Part shown: positions 47,813-57,985 of the stretch, piece by piece | Numbering within the stretch: position 1 is the stretch's first letter | Layout of the letters: every line of letters begins with the position of its first letter | Source: Cudoniella acicularis | Taxonomy: Eukaryota > Ascomycota > Leotiomycetes > Helotiales > Helotiaceae | DNA length: 64,000 nt | Assembly (NCBI GenBank): GCA_013054445.1 | Contig: JAAMPI010000028.1 | Span: forward strand, 27,657-91,656 | Direction: 5' to 3' | Program-made: the position numbers and the translations under genes | The notes under the pieces: generated by a model | What the model was told of the DNA's origin: nothing | Seen by the model: the letters and a program-made list of their open reading frames with translations, nothing else | The model's database searches: none

Positions 47813-49093
47813 CTAGCTAGATCCATCACGACTCTTTCGGTAGCTGGCCTGCGAATGCTTCATCAGCAACCGCTATGCAGAAAAGTCCTTGGATCGACTC
47901 ACTTCCTGCTCAACTTGCAGACCATCAACCACAGGGGCAAGCTCGCTGAGAATTTCATATGCCTTCTTGTGGAACTCGAGCTGGGCAGCGATCAAATCGG
48001 CGAGGTTTCGGAGAGGCTCCGGGGTATCGAGCACCTATATTAATTAGATTTAGATGACATTGGATCAGAATCGAAGTACACACATTCTTCATAACGCCAA
48101 CGGCTTCTTCTGTTTGGCCAACAAACTCATCCTCAGCCTGTTCAATCTCAACACGAGATTCCTCGGAGGGGTCTTCTTCTCCTTGTCCTTCAGCGCGGGC
48201 GGAAGCTTGGCCAGGTAGGTGCCATCCACCGCTCTTAGCTTTGGCCTTCGCGGCATCAAGCATAAGTCTTGAGTTCTCAACACTCTTCCTTGCCCGGGTT
48301 GCGAACATCAAATTGGTGTTGAGAGTTGTGCTCCAGCCCGCAAGGAAGCGACTTTGAATTTGAGAATCCTGTGCCAGTCTGGCTTCACCAACACGCTCGC
48401 TAGCAAGGGCGTATTTCTCTAGGGCAGTTGCAAGAGGGTCATCTCCGGTGCCTGTGTGTTGCTGCTGGAGGAGCTGGCTACTAGCCAAGCTGGCGCGAGC
48501 AATGGCATGATTGAATGTTTTTGGTTGTGGCTTCGCGGATGGGGGAGCTGTAAGGGCGGCTTGTGCTTCGGCTGGTGATGTCGCGGTAGATAGAAGGTGG
48601 ACTTTCTCACTGACTGTGCGTCCCAAGTCACCGAAGCTCTCCTTGATGTTGGCAGGATAATCGTAAGCTTCGTGGGAGTATTGCGATCTGCGAAACCACG
48701 AGTTTAGCTATGGACCTACAACTCCGGAATCACCCTCAAGTGTATACGTACGTAACCTGTAGCATCTTTTGGTGAACCTGCTTCAAAGCATCGACTCGTT
48801 TCTCAAGCTCGATATAATCAGGAGGTAGTTGGGTCTGCCAGTATCCAGCACAATCAGTGATAGGTTCTTTAGCAGCAGAACAATTATCTGACCTTATCCT
48901 CTGCTTGTCCAAGCTGTTCCTTTACATATTGCTGTGTGCGAGCTGCAAAGGGTGTGAAAGAGGCTCTGGAACATGACAGTTAGCATCCATCGAATAGCTT
49001 ACACGGCAGAAGGCAAGTGTGCTGCTGATATGAAAGAGGGATTTCAACACACGAGATATTTTTGCCAAATGCAGAAACCTTATTGAAGTCCAT
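47813..49093 (-). CDS. BAR-domain protein, Gvp36-like
   Basis: Exons 49093..49053, 48965..48893, 48834..48752, 48687..48084, 48034..47903 and 47848..47813; 322 aa. Exon 1 is 41 nt (MDFNKVSAFGKNIS). Then ASFTPFAARTQQYVKEQLGQAEDK, TQLPPDYIELEKRVDALKQVHQKML and SQYSHEAYDYPANIKESFGDLGRTVSEKV, the N-terminal helix and first BAR helix of the fungal Gvp36/YlGVP36 group. The next helices include DPLATALEKYALASERVGEARLAQD and NLMFATRARKSVENSRLMLDAAKA. BAR dimers sense or make curved membranes; Gvp36 in yeast works at the Golgi and in endocytosis and vacuole shape. An acidic loop (GEEDPSEESRVEIEQAEDE) lies between helices 2 and 3. The last exon codes for just 11 residues (ASYRKSRDGSS). All phases close. 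Confidence 0.88.
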
Positions 49094-49584
49094 GTTGAAG
49101 AGTGGGAATAGTGTATTTGATGAGATGCGAGTTGGAGGGTTGTTTGTTTATGTTGATTGACGACTCGTTTCGTACAATCGGACAAGGCAATCGCAAGAGA
49201 GAGAGTTCGCTAACCAGCTCGGTTTTGCACGTGACAATGATATCTTATTCCGCCTCGGTACTTCCTGGATCCACGCCCTGAATGTCCCAGATATTATAGA
49301 AATACCAAATAAAATTAGCACACATCTGCATGAAAAGTCACCAGAGTTTGTTCTTCTAAGTAAGAATAAAGATGCCTGTTGTAGATATCTGATCACACTA
49401 ATCAAGATAAAGCTGATACTACTTTAAAACAAATCATCCGTGAAACTAATTCGTTTTTTTAAAAGGACGGTTTTCTGTGTACTTTCTTAAAGATCTCTTT
49501 GCTGAAATGCAGTTCGGTACATTATTAAAATACCCAGTGGATCATTGTAGCTTATTCCTTTTTTCTATTCCGGATTTTGAACTT
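49094..49584. other. Intergenic, no gene seen
   Basis: 490 bp between the BAR gene start and the ARG2 stop. AT-rich after 49400; no coding signal. Confidence 0.4.
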
Positions 49585-51899
49585 TCAGTCTAAAATAGCT
49601 TTGTTATCCGCCCAGGATGGCTCAATTCCACGGCAAACTCCCTCATAGTCCAAGAAAGTCTGCTTGTTCATGTCTGGCGTTGTCCAGAACATTGTCCATC
49701 CTGTGTTAGGCAATTTCCAAGTCCCCCTAGATCGCTCAAAATACCACTTGTTGACAACGTTTGTAGAACGTGACCTCCATACGACACCATTTGGAAAGCA
49801 ATCTCGAACCATAGAAGTAAAAACAGCATCAGCAACTCCTCCGGATCCCTGGGACTTTTTTAATACTGCAAATTTATCCAAGTATGGGACCATTCGTGCC
49901 CTACTCTCGGGGCTTCCATCATCAACGACTCCAGGTGGTAACTCCCACGTCAACAAAGCTCCTCCTTCGTACTCACCAGCGATTATAGCTCCGGCCATAC
50001 GTCCCTCAACCCGACGTAAATAATCTTTCACATCAAGTTTGCGACCAAAGGAATCTTCTATCAGATGCACAAGCCGAGGGAGATCAATATATGAGTCAGT
50101 CAAGGCTAGGTTCGGTGTTCCAGCTTTTGGTGGCTCCCATGCAGAAGCTTTTGGATCTGGGAAGATTGTAATGGGCATTCCGTGCTTGGCAAAAGTTGTC
50201 GGAGTAATGCTCGCAGTCAAAGGGAGTGGTTCTTTGGACATCATAGGAAAGCCTAAACGACCGACGGGCAATGAGGATGAGAAGACTGGCTTGTCTGTGA
50301 GTAAGTTATGGATCAAGGGATTTCGATGTCGTCGAGTGCCAACTCCTCCGGCTTGGAAAGGCGCCTGCCTTCCCGAGTTCGCGGCCTCCTGGGGTGTAGT
50401 CAACAATGCTGATGAACTTGGGGGCAAGATGGAGAGAACCGTTCGGGCCAATTGCAAATTTTGGAGATGATTCCAACTTCCATGGTCAAGAGACCCTGTG
50501 TCCTTTACGGCAGGAGGTCTTGTGCTCTGAGACGTGTCTTGTGGGCCTCCAAATTCCGTTTCGACAAATTTTGAGAAAGGGTTGCTTAATCCAAGCTCAG
50601 AAACCTTATGCTCCTTTCGCTGGGTTTGAATTGAGCTCGGATTCTCCTCATGACGCATGCTTTTCAGCAAATCCTGTTTGGCAGGTTCAAATTCTTGTTC
50701 CATGTTTAAGAACACATGATACCCATTGGGGCGATCAGAGGTTGGAATTCCGCCAAGAGGATCCAAAATGATGAGTCGGTCCAGTGAAACCTCATCTCGC
50801 AACAGCTTCAAGCTTGCTTTCACCGCAACTGGGTCCTCGTCAGGCGATGGCTCAGTTGGAAAACCTGCTAATTCCTTCGTTAATGCGAGGACAGTTTCGG
50901 ATGCGGAAATCGGCATTGCAGTCTGAGTGACATCGCTATAGCCAACAGAGGGGACAACAGGAATAACACCCCTCCTCAGAGGTGTCATTAGCAATTTCCG
51001 GAGACTAACATGAGCTCTTGTTTGAGTTCGAGATCCGTATTGAGGTCTATTCGGTTTTTCTGACACCCCAATGATATTATCAATGAGTCTCGCGCCAGTA
51101 TCTCCACTTGAATCAATTGCTGCCACAATTCTGTTCGCCTGTACCATTGCAAGTTCTCTCCAATTCGGACTCGACTGGCTGCCTTCATTCTCGTTGCAAT
51201 CGATTACCACCACACTTATCAATCCCAATCGACCGAGTTGTGAGAGTGTTCTTCCAATTCCATTCAGAGTTTCATCATCAAAGGTCTGAGGAGCTCTAAG
51301 CTTCACCAACGCAACATGTAATTCCGGACCCGCTGCGAGCTTGGTATCTGTTTGTGGATGTTGTACAAACTTAGGACTTGCTTCCACAGCTGTAGGTTCG
51401 TAGAACCCACCCAGATTTACGCCGTAGTCAAACTGTTGTGCTTTCTTCTCGGCGACCGTGGACTGTGTTGGGTTTCCACTCGTCGGAGTTTTTGAAGGAC
51501 TGAATCGTTGTAGATATGATTTTGCTTCTCGCTTTGTTGCTGATGAACCCAAGATTGACATAAAAAAAGTCCTGGTATATGTCAGTACAATGTTGTTCGA
51601 AACATTGGAAGATTGGCATACCTTGTCTGTGTCCCTGGCGACTTTCTTCGCTTTATGCTGATTCGAGAGATCCTTCACATGTTCTTTCACTAATTCCTCT
51701 CGCAATTGATTGTTTGAAGCTCGGTCTGTACTGTAAAAGAGTATCCCGTCTTGTTGGTTACACCCAGTTCGTCTTTTTCTTTTTGCCCAGGATTGTACCT
51801 GCGGGGAATCAGATGAAAATTCACGCTCAGGACAATTCCACTCACACTGTGACCAGCCGCCTCCCTACCCTTTTTCAAGGCTGAATTCTGCAATATCAT
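49585..51899 (-). CDS. arg2: Mitochondrial N-acetylglutamate synthase (Arg2), one apparent frameshift
   Basis: Exons 51899..51846, 51798..51622 and 51571..49585; 738 aa if one base is removed from a T7 run. It catalyses the first step of arginine synthesis, acetyl-CoA plus glutamate, in the mitochondrion. The body reads [16 protein letters not shown], then an amino-acid-kinase-like domain ([50 protein letters not shown] segment) and the C-terminal NAT domain ([52 protein letters not shown]). At 51562-51568 the splice gives DTDK|DFF but the T7 run throws the frame off the conserved [11 protein letters not shown]6 would keep it and makes the exon length divisible by three. The N-terminal exon ([18 protein letters not shown]) is basic, as expected for mitochondrial import. 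No arginine-attenuator uORF was found in a quick look. Confidence 0.9.
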
Positions 51900-52463
51900 C
51901 GTGCATGTTGGCCGGAATCACCTTGGGCAATTCATTCGGAGATTCGAGAATTGAAATGGAAGAGGGTATCACGAGGCATGTGCTTTGAAGTGGGGAAGGG
52001 AAGTCCCTGCACTTTTGTGACTGATTTTCGAAAGTCCGACCTCGGGAGAGCTGCTGGGGCTGGGCTAGCACAGAAGCTCTTATCGATAAGGCGAAGGCTT
52101 TCATTCAAGCGCTACTCAGTCGGCAGTATCACAGCAGCAAAATAATTCATCTTCCAGTGGGAGATTACGAAAGGACGTTTCCCGAGTAAAAATAGACTCA
52201 CCTGCTAGGGCTTTTGTGAGTGGCCATCCTACTGTGAGTACCCTAAATTTTTAAATCCGGCTCTGAGAAAAAACCGCACCACCTACCTCTTCACTCGGCC
52301 CTGGCGGGCCGTGCGGAAGCCTCCGAGCCGGTATATAACTTCGGCATCTCGTGGCGTATATGGCAAGCGCATACAATTATCCTTTGATCATTCTCCTCAA
52401 CCTGATTCAGACTAAGAACATTTAATTCAGTTATTGAGAAAGAGCACATTACATTTCGCCAAA
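51900..52463. promoter_or_regulatory. Shared upstream region of ARG2 and the dehydrogenase gene
   Basis: 564 bp between divergent ATGs. A frame on the minus strand (52104..51865) overlaps the ARG2 start and may be leader sequence. No clear Gcn4/CPC1 site (TGACTCA) was seen in this gap. Confidence 0.4.
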
Positions 52464-53565
52464 ATGGCACCTCAATTAGCTTGGATCGGTCTTGGTAACA
52501 TGGGAAGAGTAAGTTGTCAGTCCGGCCGAGCTTTACCTTGGTTATTATTACATTATGCAAAGAACCCAATTGACTAGTAAAAAGGGCATGTGCAAGAATC
52601 TTGTTGAGAAAGGGCAACTAGACAAACCTTTGATTCTATTCAACCGCACGCAAGAACGGGCCACGGATTTGAGCCAGAAGTTATCGTTCAGCAAAACCTC
52701 CGTAGCTTCAACCATCACAGAGGCAGTTTCAAAAGCAGACATTATATTTACCTGTGTTGGTAACGATGCCGCTATCAATGAGACTATTGATGAAGCCTTG
52801 GAAGGCGATATCAAAGGCAAACTCTTTGTTGACTGCTCGACGGTTCATCCTGAAACCACTGAAGGTTTGGCAAAGAAGATCACGGGAGCTGGTGGGGAAT
52901 TTGTTGCTTGCCCTGTTTTTGGCGCCCCTGCGATGGCCGAGAGCGGGCAACTTGTTTGTGTGCTTGCTGGACCCAAGCAGAGTGTTGAAAAGGTAAAGCC
53001 ATATACAAAAGGAGTTATGGGAAGAGCCAACGTCGATTTCGGAGGTCAGCCATACGGAAAAGCAACCTTGCTGAAAGTAATCGGCAACACCTTCGTTCTC
53101 AACATGGTTGAGTCACTATCAGAAGGTCACGTTCTTGCCGAGAGGTCCGGTCTGGGAACTGAGAACCTCCATCAATTCATCGAAACTATGTTTCCTGGTC
53201 CATATACCGCGTATTCTACCAGGATGTTGTCAGGGGATTATTACAAGCGAGAAGAGCCATTGTTTGCCGTCGATCTTGCAAGGAAGGATGCGGGACATGC
53301 GATGGCTCTGGCGAAAGCAGCTGGTACGCATTTGAAAGATGTTGAAGTAGCCGATGGACACTGTGAGTAACTTATTTATTCGTCTCTTCGATTCATTTGC
53401 CCGTAGTAAGAGGAGATTTCATCCTCCAAGCTCCCTGCTCCAAAAAGAACACAGTGCTAATTTGTTGAAGTGGCGATGGTGAAGAAGCATAAGGGTGAAG
53501 CAGGTGATATCGCGGCAATCTATGGTGCAGTGAGACAGGAAGCGGGATTGAAATTTGAAAACTAG
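52464..53565 (+). CDS. Beta-hydroxyacid dehydrogenase (3-hydroxyisobutyrate dehydrogenase-like)
   Basis: Exons 52464..52508, 52585..53362 and 53471..53565; 305 aa. The NAD(P) motif GLGNMG is at residues 9-14 (MAPQLAWIGLGNMGRGMCKNL). Then NRTQERATDL, the hinge and FVDCSTVHPETTEGLAKK with DCST of the substrate site, PVFGAPAMAESGQLV and the catalytic-Lys helix GKATLLKVIGNTFVLNMVES. The C-terminal half is the all-helical dimerisation domain (RKDAGHAMALAKAAG). The family oxidises 3-hydroxy acids or reduces succinic/glyoxylic semialdehydes; CDCST-type substrate assignment is not possible by eye. It lacks an evident mitochondrial presequence, so it is probably cytosolic and perhaps nearer to glyoxylate reductase-like members than to valine-pathway HIBADH. 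Confidence 0.87.
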
Positions 53566-53775
53566 ATTAGAAGATACAAAGCCGGACTAGACGAGAAAAA
53601 AGCATTGAAAATATTTGAACTTGTCATTGTGAATAGTTTGGATGAAAACTCAAATTGGGGGAGGTTAACTTAAGTCTTGCTTACGTAATCGGGGACCTCG
53701 AAGCTCCCGTCGTTTTGTTAGACATCCACAACAACTCCTCACGAGCAACTTCAAGCTTCCAGAACACTCATCAAA

Positions 53776-54224
53776 ATGGCGACCGGGTAAGCATGCATCA
53801 TCCCACTCCGCTTCAAGTTGTTTCCAGGAGATCTGTCGTGCTAATTAATTGATTCCTTTCTAGCTGGAGCATCATCATCGGCCTCGTGATAGTCGTCCTT
53901 GCCTGCCTAGCAGGATGGTTCTTGTCCCCCAAAGGCGAGACACAGACGTATGTTATTGCCTCCCATTTTGCCAGGAAGGTAGTAATGGATATTGGAAACT
54001 ATGCTAACGGATGTGCAGAATCTGGCGAAGCTCGTTGATCCTTTCGTTCGCAAGTTGCTATCTCATGTGGGGTACGTCAATATTTCCCTTCCGTTCTGAG
54101 GATATATCTTGGGAGCGACTGCTGACTGAAGCGTTACCTAGCAATTACGTTCCTCGCACAGTGGCACCCGCTTATCGTACCTCGACGCGGAGATTTGACG
54201 GCGCACTCAATACATGAGAGTTAA
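53776..54224 (+). CDS. vma9: V-type ATPase subunit e (Vma9)
   Basis: Four tiny exons, 53776..53786, 53864..53947, 54019..54071 and 54142..54224, make 76 aa, the usual size. Product: MATGWSIIIGLVIVVLACL AGWF as the first membrane span, a short loop SPKGETQTIWRSS, the second span LILSFASCYLMWAITFLAQW, then HPLIVPRRGDL, a strong match to fungal subunit e. It belongs to the membrane Vo sector, which pumps protons into the vacuole and Golgi. Exon 1 codes for under four residues. The gene is easily missed because no single exon exceeds 28 codons; the match of the spliced product to the family supports every junction. The C-terminal residues TAHSIHES are not conserved. Confidence 0.9.
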
Positions 54225-54584
54225 AGACAAACCTGGCATAGGATGGTGAAGACAGATGGAAGGGACGTGTGTATGGGTGTATATTTTGGCGTTGAGGTTC
54301 GGATTATAGGACCGTCATTAGAGTTGTGTATTGATATGGATGGGGTTCTACCACCCTTCGGGAGCTCAGAGGTTTTATTGACGAAGTGGCTTGGCCGGAC
54401 AATTGGCAGCTAGAGCAGCTTACCTTGAGTTTGGAAAAGGGATGAACAACGGTATGTGTGGATGGCACTTCAGTAATTCAACACCGTATCACCAAGATGC
54501 TTTCCAACTTTGCGTATACACTTTCGGCGAGACCACCACGAGCTATTTCAATCATATCTGTCATTATCTTCTCTGCATACAGTT
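54225..54584. other. Intergenic between convergent VMA9 and ARV1
   Basis: 360 bp with no coding signal; presumably both 3' UTRs. Confidence 0.4.
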
Positions 54585-55604
54585 CTATCCAAGCCCAAGC
54601 CTACCACCCCATTCCCTTCCCAGCTCAATTAAAGCCCATAATGCCTTTCCATCAGCTGCGACTCCGGAATCTCCTACTGTGTCCACTCCGTCTAAGCCTA
54701 CCACCCATAATATTCCCCTTCCCACCGTCCACCTTGATATTGCTCCCACTGTAGCCAATATGGCTGCAGTACCATAACCGCAATCTAGCAAAATCTTTAA
54801 TGCCTCCACATTGTTAGCTACAACAGCCCAACCCAATGATCTAGCAGCTGCCGGCACATCATATTCCCATATCACCATCAGAATTGGGAACATTTTCGTT
54901 GAGGAAGATACCAAGAGTGCTGTGCTAACGGAGTTTGGGCGCGGATATCGGGGAATAAGGCCGAAGAGGACAAGTGGGGAGAGTGGAGAGGATGTGAGGA
55001 AGCGGATGGAGAGATGGAAGGCAAGTGTTGAGAGCGCACAGAGTATCACTGAAATATATTAGAATATTGTATCTTCATACGGGACGTAGACATACGAAAG
55101 AAAAGATATTGAAAGACTATGGGTTGTTGTGCGAGGCGGAGGAAGTTATTATTGTTGAGTTCGTTGTCTGATGAATTCGGGGAAATCTGCTTTTCGATTC
55201 GCGCCCAGGTGAGATATACGTCGAAAAGGAGAAGAAAAATCCCCAGGCGTATTATAGAGGGCTATTTCGATTGTAAGTATATTGGAAAAATAGGAGGAAG
55301 AAGAGGATCGCACATCAAATTGATCATGCTCTCTCATCAAGGTATTATGCAACAAATGGCGGTACACCTAGGCGCATCAGTAATACCCAAACCAGCACAA
55401 CAGCCACACACTTACTTGCGGTTTGATCAGTACCAGATCAATAAAAAGAACTACAAAATCGTGCTCTACATATTTATCGCAGAACCGGCCACAGTTCTTG
55501 CAAACTGTGAGGCGCACACCATGGCCACTGGACCTGTCATCAGCGCCCGAATATTCGGTGTAGAGGGTCTTGACGGGATAGCGACATTCTATGCAGATGG
55601 GCAT
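54585..55604 (-). CDS. arv1: Arv1 sterol/lipid-homeostasis protein
   Basis: Exons 55604..55416, 55367..55314, 55261..55096 and 55048..54585; 290 aa. The N-terminal Arv1 homology domain is plain: MPICIECRYPVKTLYTEYS, then VRLTVCKNCGRFCDKYVEHD with the two CxxC zinc pairs, and VLIKPQVYRHLLHNTLMRE across the first splice. PSIIRLGIFLLLFDVYLTWARIEK and IVFQYLFFLILCALSTLAFHL are membrane spans, followed by MFPILMVIWEYDVPAAARSLGWAVVANN and the last span near ILLDCGYGTAAIL. Arv1 is an ER protein needed for sterol movement and GPI-anchor synthesis. The start ATG at 55604 is in the right frame; an ATG five bases upstream is not. The C-terminal 50 residues are Gly/Trp-rich and less conserved. Confidence 0.92.
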
Positions 55605-56548
55605 TGCATGTATGGCTCGTTATCGTCTAGGCATCGTGGTCGTAGGTTCGGTTCTGATCTGGAGATTCTGGACAACTTTCTGATGTCTGGGAAGACGCGT
55701 CTATTTGCCGAGAATCTCCCGAAACGCGACTCCAATTTCATCTGATGCCCATCATTTTTCTTCCTTCACTCTTACAACATGTTAATAGCCAAAACCCCTC
55801 TCGACCTGTAGCCACATTAGGGTCCAGGCTCTTGTTTGGCCCTGGCGGCCACAATCGCTGTGCTCGTATGGGTTACTGTGGGTATAGCCATCAACGCGGT
55901 GTGATATTTAATTTTCAAATCTTCATTTCTCCTTTTCCTATCTAGCTTCAGAAATATGATCATTAGCTAAAATTATGTATACCGGCCTCGAACGTCTCAC
56001 TCGATCAATGCCGAGCTTGATGTAATGGCTGTCTCGTATTTAGAGGCTATGAAGAGTCGGTGTTCTAAAGCCCAGATACTTGTAATATCCTGCAAACCTG
56101 CAACTAACTCTTTCTTGTCGGTTCAGTTCATGTAATTAAGATGTAAGATCTTTAATTGCCTAGGGCCGGCTTTCAGGTTTTCATACTTCTCATTGATTTG
56201 CTAAGACTTTTTTATATTTTCTGGCTGACACGATCTCTTGTTTGAGGTTTTGGGAATCGAGAATCTTTGATTTACTCTTGAACTCTATCTTGTTCTTTCC
56301 AAATCAACAATATTGAGTAGACCTCAGCATAAGTACCAAGCTTTCCGGCCCATTGACATTTGGCTTCCCATCTAGTCAACAGAAGGTCCTCTCCATCTGC
56401 CTTTAAAACCTACCGAATTCCAAAGCAGTCTGAAGTATCTTTTTCAAAATACAATCGCACCATCATAAAATACCCTTGCCATTCCTCGTTCTTTGCTGTC
56501 CATCGTGATGGCCTTTTTACGGCTTCTTGACTCCATCAATCATTTCAA
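55605..56548. other. Intergenic, no gene seen
   Basis: 940 bp between the ARV1 start and the 3' end of the hydrolase pseudogene. AT-rich with T-tracts. No motif-bearing frame. Confidence 0.45.
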
Positions 56549-57310
56549 TCATTCCGCTTCCAAAACTACCTCTGCGAATTTCTGATCCATATCAAACAAA
56601 TTGCTATCATTCACGGCTTGATGTCTATCTCCACATACTTCTCTCACCACAAACGGGCTATATCCATGCTGCATGGAATCCAAAGCTACCCAATCGTCCC
56701 AATGCCAGCGCTATAATTTCCTAACCTCACAAAGCAAAACCAACTAGAAACTCACCAGTGGCCCTCACACATCCACTCGTAGAATACCCACACAAAATAG
56801 TACTATCGCACTCATAATTCGCCAATAAACTACTCAAGCTCGTCCCAAAGAACCTACTCGAATACTGCTTCAACACCACTACTTCGTCCTTCCTCGGCTC
56901 CACACCCTCAGCAAACTCCCTGAAAGGATTCCCAGCACCGTAGCAACAAACCACACTCAGTAATTTCTCCGTATACTATTTACCGCCCGCACTAGGACTT
57001 TCGAAAATGACAGACGAATAAACGACTGGTGTTCCTGTCTCACGACACTTTTGGATAAGGCGAAGGATGGAGGCTAGTGCTATGTCGAAGCGTTCTGGGG
57101 CGTACAGGGGCGATTTGGGATCGTGGTAGGCTTTTACGCAGTCGATTACTATTAGGACTGACTCTTAGCCGAATTTGAGCTTGTTCTTTCCGTAGCAGCG
57201 TTTGTAGCTGTCTGGGTATCTAGTTAGTCACAGTGCTTAGTTGCCTTCGACGTACATCCAGGGCCAGTTGAGAAATCGGACTTATCTACAATGTCTTGAA
57301 ATTCGGACAT
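56549..57310 (-). pseudogene. Isochorismatase-family hydrolase, broken by two in-frame stops
   Basis: Reading from the ATG at 57310 gives MSEFQDIVDKSDFSTGPG, an intron, then YKRCYGKNKLKFG, a TAA stop (57167..57165), SVLIVIDCVKAYHDPKSPLYAPE, VVYSSVIFESPSAGGK, a TAG stop (56978..56976), YTEKLL, VVVLKQYSSRFFGTSL, LCGYSTSGCVRAT and, after a second intron (56755..56686), DSMQHGYSPFVVREVCGDRHQ to the stop at 56549. The Asp-Lys-Cys catalytic set (DC of VIDC, K of LKQY, C of TSGC) is all present and the rest of the frame is intact, so only two point changes break it. Both stops could come from CAA or CAG by C-to-T change. Family members hydrolyse isochorismate, nicotinamide, biuret, ureidoacrylate and similar N-rich amides. 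It lies divergently beside the urea permease. Confidence 0.78.
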
Positions 57311-57985
57311 CTTGAGGCTAAAGTCTTCTTTTTGAACAGGTTCAGGAAATGTTTGAGACTAAGAGCATACGGTGTATTATAATTTACCTATAGATTCAAC
57401 AAACCTAAGTTGAAGAGGTGCTCTCGTTTAACCAAGCTAGTACAGATGCATTCAATCTTGACCCCACTCTTCAACCCCGATAAGCTTCAACCCCTTCCTT
57501 AGAATCTTTTCCGTCGGAAGTCTAACCGTAGTCGCTCTTTTACTCCTCATTGGTGACATGATCAATTCAAACCCAGGTGCAACCACACTTACTCCAGAAA
57601 CGGAGACTTAATAAAGTTAGAGAATCGGCCAACATCAAAACCAGTTGTCGATCTTTTACTTCTCGCAAACATCTTCATCCCATTTATGCGAGTTGGTCGT
57701 TTGATGTGCTTAAGCTGCAGGAACCTGCTTGAGGTGAGGTATCGAATGTTCTTTCAAGAGAAGAAAGGTGGGAGACTCATAGTCTTACATCAGGATATGT
57801 TTTCTTATAGTCCAGGCGCAAGTGCTCGAAGTCGCTGCTTTCATTTTTCATTTCGGAAGTTGTGCTTTAGCCTCTCAGTATTAAGTCAAGAACCAAACCA
57901 CGAGGCTGGGTTGCTTTTCTCATTTGAGAACCACAAACAGTTTTGAACATCCTTCGGGAAAAGTTGTTCCAAAACCGCTACCGAG
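57311..57985. promoter_or_regulatory. Region between hydrolase pseudogene and DUR3
   Basis: 675 bp between divergent starts. A plus-strand frame at 57686-57946 has an ATG but no motif. Likely the DUR3 promoter; no convincing GATA-factor cluster was identified. Confidence 0.4.
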
